From positions 64,501-128,500 of the forward strand of contig OX359202.1 of NCBI GenBank assembly GCA_947172415.1: a stretch of DNA of 64,000 nt, written 5' to 3'. The translations under genes were made by a program, and so were the position numbers. This DNA comes from Chondrosia reniformis. Lineage: Eukaryota; Porifera; Demospongiae; Chondrillida; Chondrillidae. The notes under the pieces are model-generated. The model saw nothing but the letters and a program-made list of their open reading frames with translations. It made no database searches and was not told the DNA's origin. Of this stretch, positions 23,365-34,700 are shown in pieces (the first letter of the stretch is position 1; every line of letters starts with the position of its first letter).

Positions 23365-23442
23365 TTCGAATGTCAACTGTGTAGCGCGTGACAATCACGA
23401 GATTGTACAGTAACAAAGGTGCCATCAGAAGTCCCAATATTA
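23365..23442. promoter_or_regulatory. Putative bidirectional promoter between two Rab genes
   Basis: 78 bases separate the divergent start codons at 23364 (-) and 23443 (+). Two related GTPase genes therefore probably share one promoter region. It includes GCGCGTGACAATCACGAG, which is partly palindromic (CGTGA...TCACG). The promoter role is inferred from geometry. Confidence 0.5.
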
Positions 23443-25251
23443 ATGGCGTTCGACAAGAACTACGATCAGTTACTAAAGGTGCTTCTAACTGGCGACAGTT
23501 CGGTGGGAAAGACATCCCTAATAAACAAGTTTTGTGACAAGAACGTCGAAAAGACGCATATTTCTACGATAGGTCAGTTCAGTGGGGTCGAACGTGATCG
23601 ATATCTGACGAGTAATCGCGTGTAGGTGTCCTTCTGAATGACTAGACAGGTCTAGTATCACCTCTGGAGGCCATAAAGCAAAGTGTTCAAGTGGAGTTAT
23701 TAGTCGTTGTCACGTGACTTGTCTCCTTGACTGTATCCTTTGCGTAGAACAATATTATATTAGTCTGTTGTTAATGAACACTTTGACAGTGAATATGAGT
23801 GATGTATCAATACACTATTCTATTTCAAATTCATATTAAAGAAATGTTTACTTTCACTGTCTTGTGTAAGAGAGATCACATGACCCACAAATATGTGTAT
23901 TGTCCCATTAAGTATGTCACAGCTCTTCCATGCTAATAGGAATTGACTTTAAAATGAAGTTGCTAGAAGTAAATGGAAAGAAAATAAAGCTCCAAATATG
24001 GTAATGGTTGTGATACTTATCAATTTAATCCATGCTAATATTTACTATGTCTGCTCCACACGCAGGGATACTGCCGGTCAGGAGAGGTTTGAAACCTTAT
24101 CAGTGCAGTACTACAGGAGGGCTCAGGTGAGTATTGATGTGAAGGAGGGAGTGGCTAGAGGACTGAGGGGAGTGGCTAGAGGACTGAGGGGAGTGGCTAG
24201 AGGACTGAGGGGAGTGGCTAGAGGACTGAGGGGAGTGGCTAGAGGACTGAGGGGAGTGGCTAGAGGACTGAGGGGAGTGGCTAGAGGACTGAGGGGAGTG
24301 GCTAGAGGACTGAGGGGAGTGGCTAGAGGACTGAGGGGAGTGGCTAGAGGACTGAGGGGAGTGGCTAGAGGACTGAGGGGAGTGGCTAGAGGACTGAGGG
24401 GAGTGGCTAGAGGACTGAGGGGAGTGGCTAGAGGACTGAGGGGAGTGGCTAGAAGACTGAGGGGAGTGGCTAGAGGACTGAGGGGAGTGGCTAGAGGACT
24501 GAGGGGAGTGGCTAGAGGACTGAGGGGAGTGGCTAGAGGACTGAGGGGAGTGGCTAGAGGACTGAGGGGAGTGGCTAGAGGACTGAGGGGAGTGGCTAGA
24601 GGACTGAGGGGAGTGGCTAGAGGACTGAGGGGAGTGGCAAAAGGAGTTGAATAGGAGTTCAGGTGTAGCTGTTTGTATTGTCTTTTATCTCTTTTTAGGG
24701 GATTCTATTAATGTATGACATAACAAGCGAATCTTCATTTAAAAATGTTTCAAAATGGATAAGAAATATCAAAGAAGTTTGTTGCCGTGACAACTAACGA
24801 TAACATGTATGACGTGTATATGTAACCGTAACTGTAGAATGCAGTAGAGACAGTCAAAGTGCTCTTAATTGGCAATAAAGTTGATTTAGAAAATGAACGC
24901 AAAATATCAACAGAGCGAGGAAAAGAAGTAAGACAATATATAGCACTTCCATACAGCATCCTACAGTGCTGCGTTCATATCCCTATAGCTGGCAGACCAA
25001 AATGGCTGCCCCTTTTTTGAAACTAGTGCATATACTGGTCACAATGTCCCTGAAGCATTTCGAAAGATAGCAGAATTAATACTTAAGGAGGTAAGATGGC
25101 TAGACTGAGGATAGCTAGTTAGTGACTAAACACTTGTGGTTTTGTTGTCTAGTCTACACAAGATAAGGAGGGAGCAAAACCTGATCTGCAACGGGGCCCA
25201 TCAATTGTTCTGACAGAAGAAAAAAAGCCCGACAAGAAGACATGCTGCTAG
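23443..25251 (+). CDS. Rab8/10-like small GTPase
   Basis: Seven exons with consistent phase. The protein starts [18 protein letters not shown] and ends KPDKKTCC, a prenylated CC terminus. All G motifs are intact: [10 protein letters not shown] (P-loop), [10 protein letters not shown] (switch I with Thr), WDTAGQERF (switch II with Gln), IGNKVD (G4) and ETSAYTG (G5). The effector region and WIRNIKE resemble Rab8/Rab10/Rab13, which act in post-Golgi exocytic traffic; subfamily is approximate. The intron after YYRRAQ is filled by a 21-bp minisatellite that stays open for over 200 codons by chance. Confidence 0.92.
24149..24642. repeat. 21-bp intronic minisatellite, about 23 copies
   Basis: Nearly perfect units of GAGTGGCTAGAGGACTGAGG plus one G, in a Rab8-like intron beginning a few bases after its donor. 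Because 21 is a multiple of three the array reads as (GVARGLR)n, but it is spliced out: the exon before ends in YYRRAQ and the next begins GILLMYDIT. Confidence 0.95.
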
Positions 25252-25514
25252 CTGCTCCTAAAAGTTGACCAACTAACATGCTTCACTGAAGGCAGCTCTA
25301 ACTGTTGATTACTTGATATAGAATAGGTGAACAAGGTCACTCTATATTTATATTTATTACTTGAATATTTGTGCCTTAAAACTGACTTGTTACAAACAAT
25401 TAATTGTTTCCCGGTAACATGGTTGACCTACATGGTAAACAAATGGCTCATTCTAAAAAAGGTTATTTGATCGATAAATTACTCTTGCTAAAAAAATTAA
25501 AATAAGAATTTATC

Positions 25515-26755
25515 GCCTCAAAATAGTTGAAATATCGATTACAGACATATCGTACAATAATATTAACCGACGATAAATATCGGGCCTCAAATTATCTGCA
25601 ATTTTCTACATCCTAAGAAGTCATTCTCCTCCGTCCATCAAGACACATACAGGTTTTTATCCAGCTTCCCCAGTTTTGAGATGTACCGAAAATACTGCGT
25701 ATGAGTGTAAAATTGCTTGGAACGATTCTCTGGTCTGGAATTATTGTGGTATAATTTGACGATTTCTTGAAAATACGTGGGACAAGAAAAGTCGTTCTCC
25801 TCGGCCAATCAAGACACTTACAGGCTTTTTTCCACTTTTCCCAGTTTACATATGAACCACAGATACTGCGCATGTGTGTAAAATTGCTTGGAACAATTCA
25901 CTGACCTGGAAATAACGAAAAATAAGTAAAAAATGCGCCAACCACAACCGTTTTCTTTGGACAAAACTTCATATAAATAGAAGCGAAAAACATTATAAAG
26001 TAGGCCTACCTGGACACATCTCTATGGTGGTTGCGGTTCCCATAGAGGTTGGTAGCGCTTAGACTCTGAAGCTGTCTCCTAATCGGTTGGTGCCATAGAG
26101 ACGTGCTCACCAATAATCCGGATTTCGGGGGGGTTCCACGTAATGTGGGATTGGCATCTGATATCTTAGGATTCATATGAGTCGGCCATATCGAGAAGAA
26201 CTGGTTCTTCTCACGCAAGTGACACCCAAAGTTCAACTCATAATCTGAACGTTACCACCGATCCCGGCCTCTGAGCGTCGTGGATGGTAGCGTTCGGTAT
26301 GGTCCAACTTTTTTTCTTTGGAGTTTCGTTGGCTGTCGATTGGCGAAATTTCACTTTAACGACATCCATATATTATCTATGAAGATTTACCACTTCAATA
26401 ACTATCAAGTACTATGCAGTGCATATCCATGTGAATAAGAAATCTCCGAAAGCGTTCTATTTTTTTTTTCAAAATATGATATTGGTACCAAATTTGTTTT
26501 ACTACTCACGGTCGGACATTTCTTGTATTACGCAATAATGGAAAATGCAAAAATATTTGCCATGAGGCCAAATAATATTTAAAGTACATATTGTAGCTAT
26601 AAGTTAATGTGACACAGCATTCACAAACATCCATAAAGCATCTCCAGTGAGTTTTTCGAATTTTGATAAGAAATATATTTGCCTTATCTGTCACCATACG
26701 TACGTACATTAAGTTGGTATACAAGAATTTAATGTACATTTAGGGCTGTAACTCT
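25515..26755 (+). repeat. Left terminal inverted repeat
   Basis: About 1.24 kb that matches 43349-44590 in reverse with very few differences; two overlapping 86-residue frames in the arms differ at only two positions. Within the arm there is a direct duplication of about 130 bp (near 25615-25745 and 25790-25915), then the conserved core (26001-26324), then a stretch that grades into a satellite unit at its inner end. Confidence 0.9.
26001..26324 (+). repeat. Conserved core, left copy
   Basis: Begins TAGGCCTACCTGGACACATC and ends GGTATGGTCCAAC followed by T7. It contains several hairpin-capable motifs: CTCTATGG...CCATAGAG twice over and the perfect palindrome GAGAAGAACTGGTTCTTCTC. A TATAAAT lies about 30 bp before it. 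The T7 run would suit RNA polymerase III termination, but I see no convincing internal A/B box pair. Two further copies are at 40210-40532 and 43783-44106. Confidence 0.85.
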
Positions 26756-28795
26756 GTTAAATGGAAAGATATCAAGCTACTACTTGGTGGAAGTATTCAT
26801 AGATACATACAAAGCATGCCCAATGAGTTTTTGAAATTTTGAAATAAGTCAATATTTGCCCTATCTCCCACCATACATTAGGTTGGTATACCAGTATTTA
26901 ATGTACATTTAGGGCTATAACTCTATAAAATGGAATGCTAAGAAGCTAATACTTCTTCTCAGCATTCACAGGCATCCATAAATAATGTTCAATGAGTTTT
27001 TGAAATTTTGATGGAGTCTTATAATTTGCCCTATCTCTCAACATACATTAACTTCGTATACTAGAATTTTTTGTACATTCAGGGCTGTAACTCTGTTAAA
27101 TGGAAAGATATCATGCTACTGCTTGGTGGAAGTATTCATAGATACATACAAAGCATGCCCAATGAGTTTTTGAAATTTTGAAAAAAGTCAATATTTGCCC
27201 TATCTCTCACCATACATTAACTTCATATACTAGAATTTTTTGTACATTCAGGGCTGTAACTCTGTCAAATGGAAGGATATCAAGCTACTACTTGGTGACA
27301 GCATTAACAAACACCTACAAAGCATGCCCAATGAGTTTTTGAAATTTTGAAATAAGTCAATATTTGCCCTATCTCCCACCATACGTTAAGTTGGCATACC
27401 AGTATTTAATGTACATTTAGGGCTGTAACTCTGTTAAATGGAAAGATATCAAGCTACTACTTGGTGGAAGTATTCATAGATACCTACAAAGCATGCCCAA
27501 TGAGTTTTTGAAATTTTGAAATAAGTCAATATTTGCCCTATCTCCCACCATACATTAAGTTGGCATACCAGTACATTTAGGGCTGTAACTCTATAAAATG
27601 GAATGCTAAGAAGCTAATACTTCTTCTCAGCATTCACAGACATCCATAAATAATGTTCAATGAGTTTTTGAAATTTTGATGGAGTCTTATAATTTGCCCT
27701 ATCTCTCAACATACATTAACTTCGTTTACTAGAATTTTTTGTACATTTAGGGCTGTAACTCTGTTAAATGGAAAGATATCATGCTACTACTTGGTGGAAG
27801 TATTCATAGATACCTACAAAGCATGCCCAATGAGTTTTTGAAATTTTGAAGTAAGTCAATATTTGCCCTATCTCCCACCATACATTAACTTCATATACTA
27901 GAATTGTTTGTACATTTAGGGCTGTAACTCTATAAAATGGAATGCTAAGAAGCTAATACTTCTTCTCAGCATTCACAGACATCCATAAATAATGTTCAAT
28001 GAGTTTTTGAAATTTTGATGGAGTCTTATAATTTGCCCTATCTCTCAACATACATTAACTTCATATACTAGAATTTTTTGTACATTCAGGGCTGTAACTC
28101 TGTCAAATGGAAGGATATCAAGCTACTACTTGGTGACAGCATTAACAAACACCTACAAAGCATGCCCAATGAGTTTTTGAAATTTTGAAATAAGTCAATA
28201 TTTGCCCTATCTCCCACCATACATTAAGTTGGCATACCAGTATTTAATGTACATTTAGGGCTGTAACTCTGTTAAATGGAAAGATATCAAGCTACTACTT
28301 GGTGGAAGTATTCATAGATACATACAAAGCATGCCCAATGTGATTTTGAAATTTTGAAATAAGTCAATATTTGCCCTATCTCCCACCATACGTTAAGTTG
28401 GCATACCAGTATTTAATGTACATTTAGGGCTGTAACTCTGTTAAATGGAAAGATATCAAGCTACTACTTGGTGGAAGTATTCATAAATACCTACAAAGCA
28501 TGCCCAATGAGTTTTTGAAATTTTGAAATAAGTCAATATTTGCCCTATCTCTCACCATACATTAACTTCATATACTAGAATGTTTTGTACATTTAGGGCT
28601 GTAACTCTATAAAATGGAATGCTAAGAAGCTAATACTTCTTCTCAGCATTCACAGACATCCATAAATAATGTTCAATGAGTTTTTGAAATTTTGATGGAG
28701 TCTTATAATTTGCCCTATCTCTCAACATACATTAACTTCATATACTAGAATTTTTTGTACATTCAGGGCTGTAACTCTGTCAAATGGAAGGATAT
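26756..28795 (+). repeat. ~170-bp satellite array, left part
   Basis: About 12 units; the phrase GGGCTGTAACTCT recurs every 169-170 bases (for example 26743, 26912, 27082, 27251, 27420), with one unit about 10 bp shorter. Three unit subtypes alternate, recognised by AAGATATCAAGCTACTACTT with GGAAGTATTCATAG, by AATGCTAAGAAGCTAATACT, and by GACAGCATTAACAAACACC. The array stops abruptly at the CACTA insertion. Confidence 0.93.
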
Positions 28796-29388
28796 CACTG
28801 CAAAATATATCAAATATATGGGCCACTTAAACATGACCTAAATATAACTTAAATTCAAATTTACTAAATTTAGGGTCCCATCTTAAATATCATATTTACT
28901 CTACATTTAGGGTGCCTTTTAAATTTAGTAATGATTCACTTTAAGTATTTCTTTAAAGACAACTTAAATCAATCCTAAAATTTGAAAACCTGAAGTTAAC
29001 TTAAATGTGTTGTAAAGTCAATAAACCTATCAACAATATAAACTGGACTTAATGATATCTTAAATTCCTTAAAGTTCCATGATTAAAGGTGTCTTAAAGT
29101 TAAACTAATTATGACTTAAAATGCATGTATTAAAAATCTCATGCATATACATGCATGAATGCATGTGTATATGAATTTAGCATGCACACGTATATGAAAC
29201 AATATCTGATCATGATCCAATAAAGACAAATAACATTCTTAAAATGTATATACACAGATATACATATATAGAGTTTTAAATCAACTACATGCATGCACTG
29301 CTAATTAATGTTACACAGTACTTAGTCTAGTATTGTACTTTGTTTAGGAAAAGTTATACATGCAGAGAGGCTGCACATCCATGGAGTC

Positions 29389-31517
29389 CTAGGCTTTGCA
29401 AGCCCAGTCAATTCGTGTCTTTGGCACACTTCTGTTAGATGGACCTCCCCTCTCTCTTTTTTGAGTCATACCACGTGCCCTTTCACTGAGGGTGTCTTCA
29501 TGGTGGCGGTCTAATTCTTCTTTAGTAATTTTTAATCTTGTTCTTTGCCAAGGTAACGTTTGAATGACGATTCTAGATCTTTTGATCCTTTTGGCTTTAG
29601 GTTGTTGCACCTCATCATCATCACTATCTTCATCATCACTTCCACTACTGGACTCAAGTTCAGAATGTTCTGAACTGTGGTACCCCTTTTCTGCAATACA
29701 TTTCCTCGCCTTCTCCTTGGCATCTTCAGTCCATTCAATGGTTTCCAATGCCTTCAGTCTGTTATTCATTTTCTACATATATACACGTACATGGATATAA
29801 GCTGCATTGATTAAGTATATACTTGCATTATTGATTTACCTGAAGGATTCTGCCATTTCTCCTAGAGATACGCTTATGCACCTCTATTTCAGCATCCGAT
29901 TTCTTGAAAACTTCCAATCTTGTTTGGAAGTATCTTTGGGCAGCAGCTGCACATATTATATACAAGAAAATTGGTATAATATGCCTAATATATATAATAC
30001 ATTAACATATACCTTTTATGATCCCTTCTCCCCATTTTTGATTTGCACTTGGGTATAATTGTACAATTTCCCGTATTAATCTTGCATTTACTTCTTCATT
30101 TTCTTTAGAATCAAACCTGTATGAAAATTCATGATAATGATATGCTTCATGCATGACCACTACATGTGTTAAGTCTATGCACCTTTGATCAAAGTTCCAT
30201 TCAGAAAAATCATTTTGCTGGGACTTCGAATTCTTCAACAAAGCTGTGTATACTTGTCTAACAGCACTCTATTATAAGAGGACATTAATTAATGTACATG
30301 ATGGCCATGAACATACATAATCACTATAGAGTCTACCTGAAGTATTGATCAAAATTAAAGTACTATACTTTCATAATATATATGCTTAATACATGTACAA
30401 ATAACAATTAAGCTTATACTACAGTGCAGCACACATAATTCGAATTTGCTTAATTTGCAATACCTTTTAATTTGAACAATTTTATATCTCTCCTCTATAT
30501 GCAATTTATACATTATTTCGTGCGGCTTAAATTGAATCACTGACATGCACAAGTTACCATACAGGATGTATCAAATTTTCAGTGTATAGGGAGTTAGCAT
30601 GCATGATTTCCTAGAGTCATCTAGAGGTTTACATTCAAAGTTGCAAACTATACAATTTTGCATTGCCAAGTTGAGGTTGCGTAAATTTATATTCTAGTGT
30701 ACAAGATGTACAGTGTATATAAGAAAAATGGCATCCTAAAACGTTAACGATTTTCTAACCTAAAATCGACTATGGAAACTACTAAAGACTGTATTATATT
30801 AATAAATCGCCTTAATACGAGTATTTAAACTCAAAAATGTCGACGTGTGAGCAGGAAAATAGCAATATCCACTAAAAGCGCTTAAAAGAATATCCTGCCT
30901 TGAAGCCGCCATTTAACAATATATTTCACAACAAGTTCGACGACGTTTTATATAATGAATGTTTGCAATCAATACTCTAGCGGCAACTAACTTGTGCTTA
31001 CCGAGCATTCAATTGGTACTTTCGCCTTTCCTCGAGTGCGTCCGGTTAGGCTTGTAGCTGGTTCCGTATTACCCGGTTGCTTTAATTCTCTGATTGCTTT
31101 CTTTAGTTCTCGTTGTCCTTCCGCTTGAGACGCCGCCATTCGTTCCATAAAATGCGAACAGTTTTCCAGGAAACCTTCTAGCATTTGCTTTAGGTTTACA
31201 ATGGAACCTACAAGTGCTGCTGTTTCTACTGTACCAGTTTCAGTAAGAAACGATTCCCCTTCTAGGATTAGTATTTCTTTTTGCAGCTCTGCTAGTTCCT
31301 CGGCGTCTTCACTGTCGGACACATCGCTACTTATGTCACAATTAGAATATCGGAATTCTTCATCAGAATCACTGTCATAAGAATCGTCTGACAGGTCATT
31401 AATTGTTGTGAAGGTAACTTCTTCACAAGGTAAATTTGTTTGGTCTTCCTCATGGCCCAGTGGGGATGACGCTTCTTCATTTTCGCAAGGCTCAATAGTT
31501 TCGCTTGGACTTGCCAT
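29389..31517 (-). CDS. CACTA transposon accessory gene, function unknown
   Basis: Four phase-consistent exons (31517-31002, 30268-30013, 29946-29840, 29772-29389) encode about 420 residues. The N-terminal part is acidic and serine-rich, then a helical stretch (AELQKEILILEGESF, RMAASQAEGQRELKKAIREL). The middle exon carries SAVRQVYTALLKN and RCIDLTHVVVMHEAYHYHEF, followed by NARLIREIVQLYPSANQKW. The C-terminal third is charged, with an acidic Ser/Asp run and the basic KPKAKRIKRSR, a likely nuclear signal. It is divergent from the transposase gene, with about 190 bp between start codons. By position it is the counterpart of the second (TnpA-like) protein of CACTA elements. I do not recognise a domain. 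Confidence 0.7.
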
Positions 31518-31705
31518 TGAAAAATTGTAGGTCGACCTTTTGAAATTATCCCGCTTGAACTAACCCGCGCAAATCAATTATTCATTTATGTATTTATTCA
31601 TTTATGCATATATGCATATATGCACGTGCAAGACTTTAACATGTGCTCCTAGCTATAGGTGCTCCTTCGTGTTTGTCACAGTGTTAATCGTATATATAGT
31701 CTATT

Positions 31706-34700
31706 ATGGCTGATGAACAAAGCAGAAAGATGTGTTTTTGTAACGAATGTCATGGACAACTAGTGGCCAGAGCTACGATGTACAGGCATATGCGTAAAAT
31801 TAAACAAAAGCAAGAACAAGGAGCTCGAGGTAGAGATGGTGAAATATTTCAACGCAATCCTTTTGAAGCAGAAATTTCCAGTTCTGATGAGGACGAAGCT
31901 CAGTGGCTTAAGGTCAGACACTCGTACTTTAATATAACTAGACCTCTTACCCCAAGTTTTTTCTGTATGCAAATATTCTCAAAGTTTACATCCCGAAATC
32001 TGGGCGTATGTACCATAGAGGCGAGTACTATCTCAGTAAGGGATGACCGAAAAAGTCCTATTCGATGTATTACGAGTTGACGGGTTAATATATAGCAATG
32101 AACTTCCTTTTCGTACGATTTCAATCGAGAGAAAGGTGTTTTCAGTAGCGCAAAGTAGCTCTAAGTTGCTAAAACATTTTCAGGCGTTTACAACTAAGGG
32201 GAAATCATCTTTACTGAACGATTTAATTGTGTAATAGAATAAGGATTCCCTCCTAACTCCGCTTATCTTTGGGATGGTACATTCTTCGACTTTTTGAGTA
32301 TTTAGAAACGCTCAAAAAGTCGAAGGATGTATCATCCTTAAATCTGTTCGTACGTACTATAGAGGCGAGTACTCTCTCAGTACGAAAAAGCCCTATTCGA
32401 TGTATTACGAGTTGACGGGTTAATATATAGCAATGAACTTCGTTTTCGTACGATTTCAATCGAGAGAAAGGTGTTTTCAGTAGCGCAAAGTAGCTCTAAG
32501 TTGCTAAAACATTTTCAGGCGTTTACAACTAAGGGGAAATCATCTTTACTGAACGATTTAATTGTGTAATAGAATAAGGATTCCCTCCTAACTCCGCTTA
32601 TCTTTAGGATGGTACATCCTTCGACTTTTTGAGTACTTAGAAACGCTCAAAAAGTCGAAGGATGTATCATCCTTAAATCTGTTCGTACGTACTATAGAGG
32701 CGAGTACTCTCTCAGTACGAAAAAGCCCTATTCGATGTATTACGAGTTGACATGTTAATATATAGCAATACACTTCCTTTTCGCACGATTTCAATCGAGA
32801 GAAAGGTGTTTTTAGTAGCGCAAAGTAGCTCTAAGTTGCTAAAACATTTTCAGGCGTTTACAACTAAGGGGAAATCATCTTTACTGAACGATTTAATTGT
32901 GTAATAGAATAAGGATTCCCTCCTAACTCCGCTTATCTTTGGGATGGTACATCCTTCGACTTTTTGAATATTTAGAAACTCTCAAAATGTCGAAGGATGT
33001 ATCATCTCAAAGATAATTTAATTGTGTCCCTGGAGCCATACATGCACACAGATGTAAAGAAAAGGATAACCTCAATTTGATTGTATAAGTTAACTTTTAT
33101 TGCATGATTAATACAAACAAATCGGGTGTAACATTCACACTAAACGTTTAACAGTTCCGGTTTTAGGAACTAGGGAATAGGCACATTCTGTTTCAAAATG
33201 ATCTGTGCAAAGATGGTTACTTAGAGCACGTTAGAAAATACGAACTCTTCGCCACCATTTTTAATTAGGACTTAGCTTGTTCCACATGTTTTCGTATAAT
33301 TACATATTAGTTTATTGTTTATCCCCAATGTCTTCATGCATGTTGTTCATTTTGTATGTAATTTTCTATATACTTCAGAAGAGGCCTCTGACAGCAGAGT
33401 CAAACTTAAGTGATCAACCTTATCCACCTACTGGAATTGATCAATTAGTCCATTCAGATGGTGCAAATGTAGAGATCGAACCAGCCTATGATTCAGATTA
33501 CAATTGCAAGCCACCAGTAAAGTGTGCAAGAACCATTCCAGCAGATGAAGAGGTATATATGCATGTATATAAAACTGGTAAAATGCAGTGCATGAGACGT
33601 TCTCACTGGAAGTTTAATTATAGTCACTGTAATCCCCTATATACTCACACCTCACAATTGGTGTGATCATTTCACTTCATTTTAACTGAGAGTTATAATG
33701 TATATATTTTTAATCGTATGCCATGGCCATGAGTAACATGAATGGAGCATGGTTCAATGGCAGAGCACTGGTGCATGGTCTTAACCAGCTGTACTGCATG
33801 CATGGGTTTTATTCCCAGCAATTACTTCTTTCGTGTTTTCCTCTTCATGATGTTCAAGAATATTTACTTGTGGTTTTATTATCAAGTTAATCAATTTAGT
33901 CATTTATAATGTCATGTAGGAAATGTCTCAAGCTGTATTGGAGGCAGAGGAACACTGTATAGATGTATCAAACTCTGATGAATTGGTTGTAGAATCTGCA
34001 GACAGTGATAGCTTCATTATGCAAGGACTACCTGAAGCTGACTTTGATGACATGAATAGCACAGATGATTCAAGTGCTGACCACAGCGATTCAGATGAAG
34101 AATGTTTTCTGGACGTGATAAATACAGAAGAAAGAAACCTTCAAGGTCCCATAACATCACTGATTAGATGGTTACTCATTCTTCTTTTTCGATGGTATGT
34201 AAAGTGGCGCATTAGTGATCGAGCTATGGATTGGTTGCTGAAAATTCTGAGTACCTTTTTCAAATTACTTGGTAAGCAGCAGATGTTCATGAATGAAGCA
34301 GCTGTAGAATTTTCTAAAAACCTATCTGGACTGCTTAGGTCAATGAAATTCAGTAAGGAAACTTTCAGCAAGTCTGTTGTGTGCCCAAATCCAGAGTGTG
34401 CAAGGTTGTATAGCCAATCGGATATCATTGCATATGATGGAAATGGTCAACCAGCAGCTGTTTCTTGTACTAACTGTGGTTCTCAATTGTCTAAAGAGGT
34501 TACTTTAAAAAATGGCACAAAACGATTTTCTCCCATAAAGGTATACTGTTATAATAGCATTAACCCTTTAATGACCGTTGACGATATACATCGTCATGAT
34601 AATTATATGCAGCCGATAACCGTTGACGATATACATCGTCATAGATAGGCGGCAGGCTTTCCCGGCGAATTATTAGCATATGCGTGGCCAAAGTAAACTC

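Noticed and set aside
24149-24654. (GVARGLR)n repetitive protein
   Set aside because: The array lies between Rab exons that join in phase (RRAQ / GILLMYD), so it is intronic.
26006-26236. 76-residue frame conserved at 26006-26236 and 40215-40445
   Set aside because: Its conservation follows from the conserved DNA core; composition is not protein-like and the right copy shows no extra support for the frame.
26001-26324. Core as a 5S rRNA or other known ncRNA
   Set aside because: A short stretch (GACCATACCGAACGC) loosely recalls the 5S start, but the rest does not follow 5S, U-snRNA or tRNA patterns, and it lies inside the core rather than at its edge.
29564-29800. Plus-strand 78-residue hydrophobic frame
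   Set aside because: It is the complement of the acidic Ser/Asp run of the minus-strand CACTA gene.
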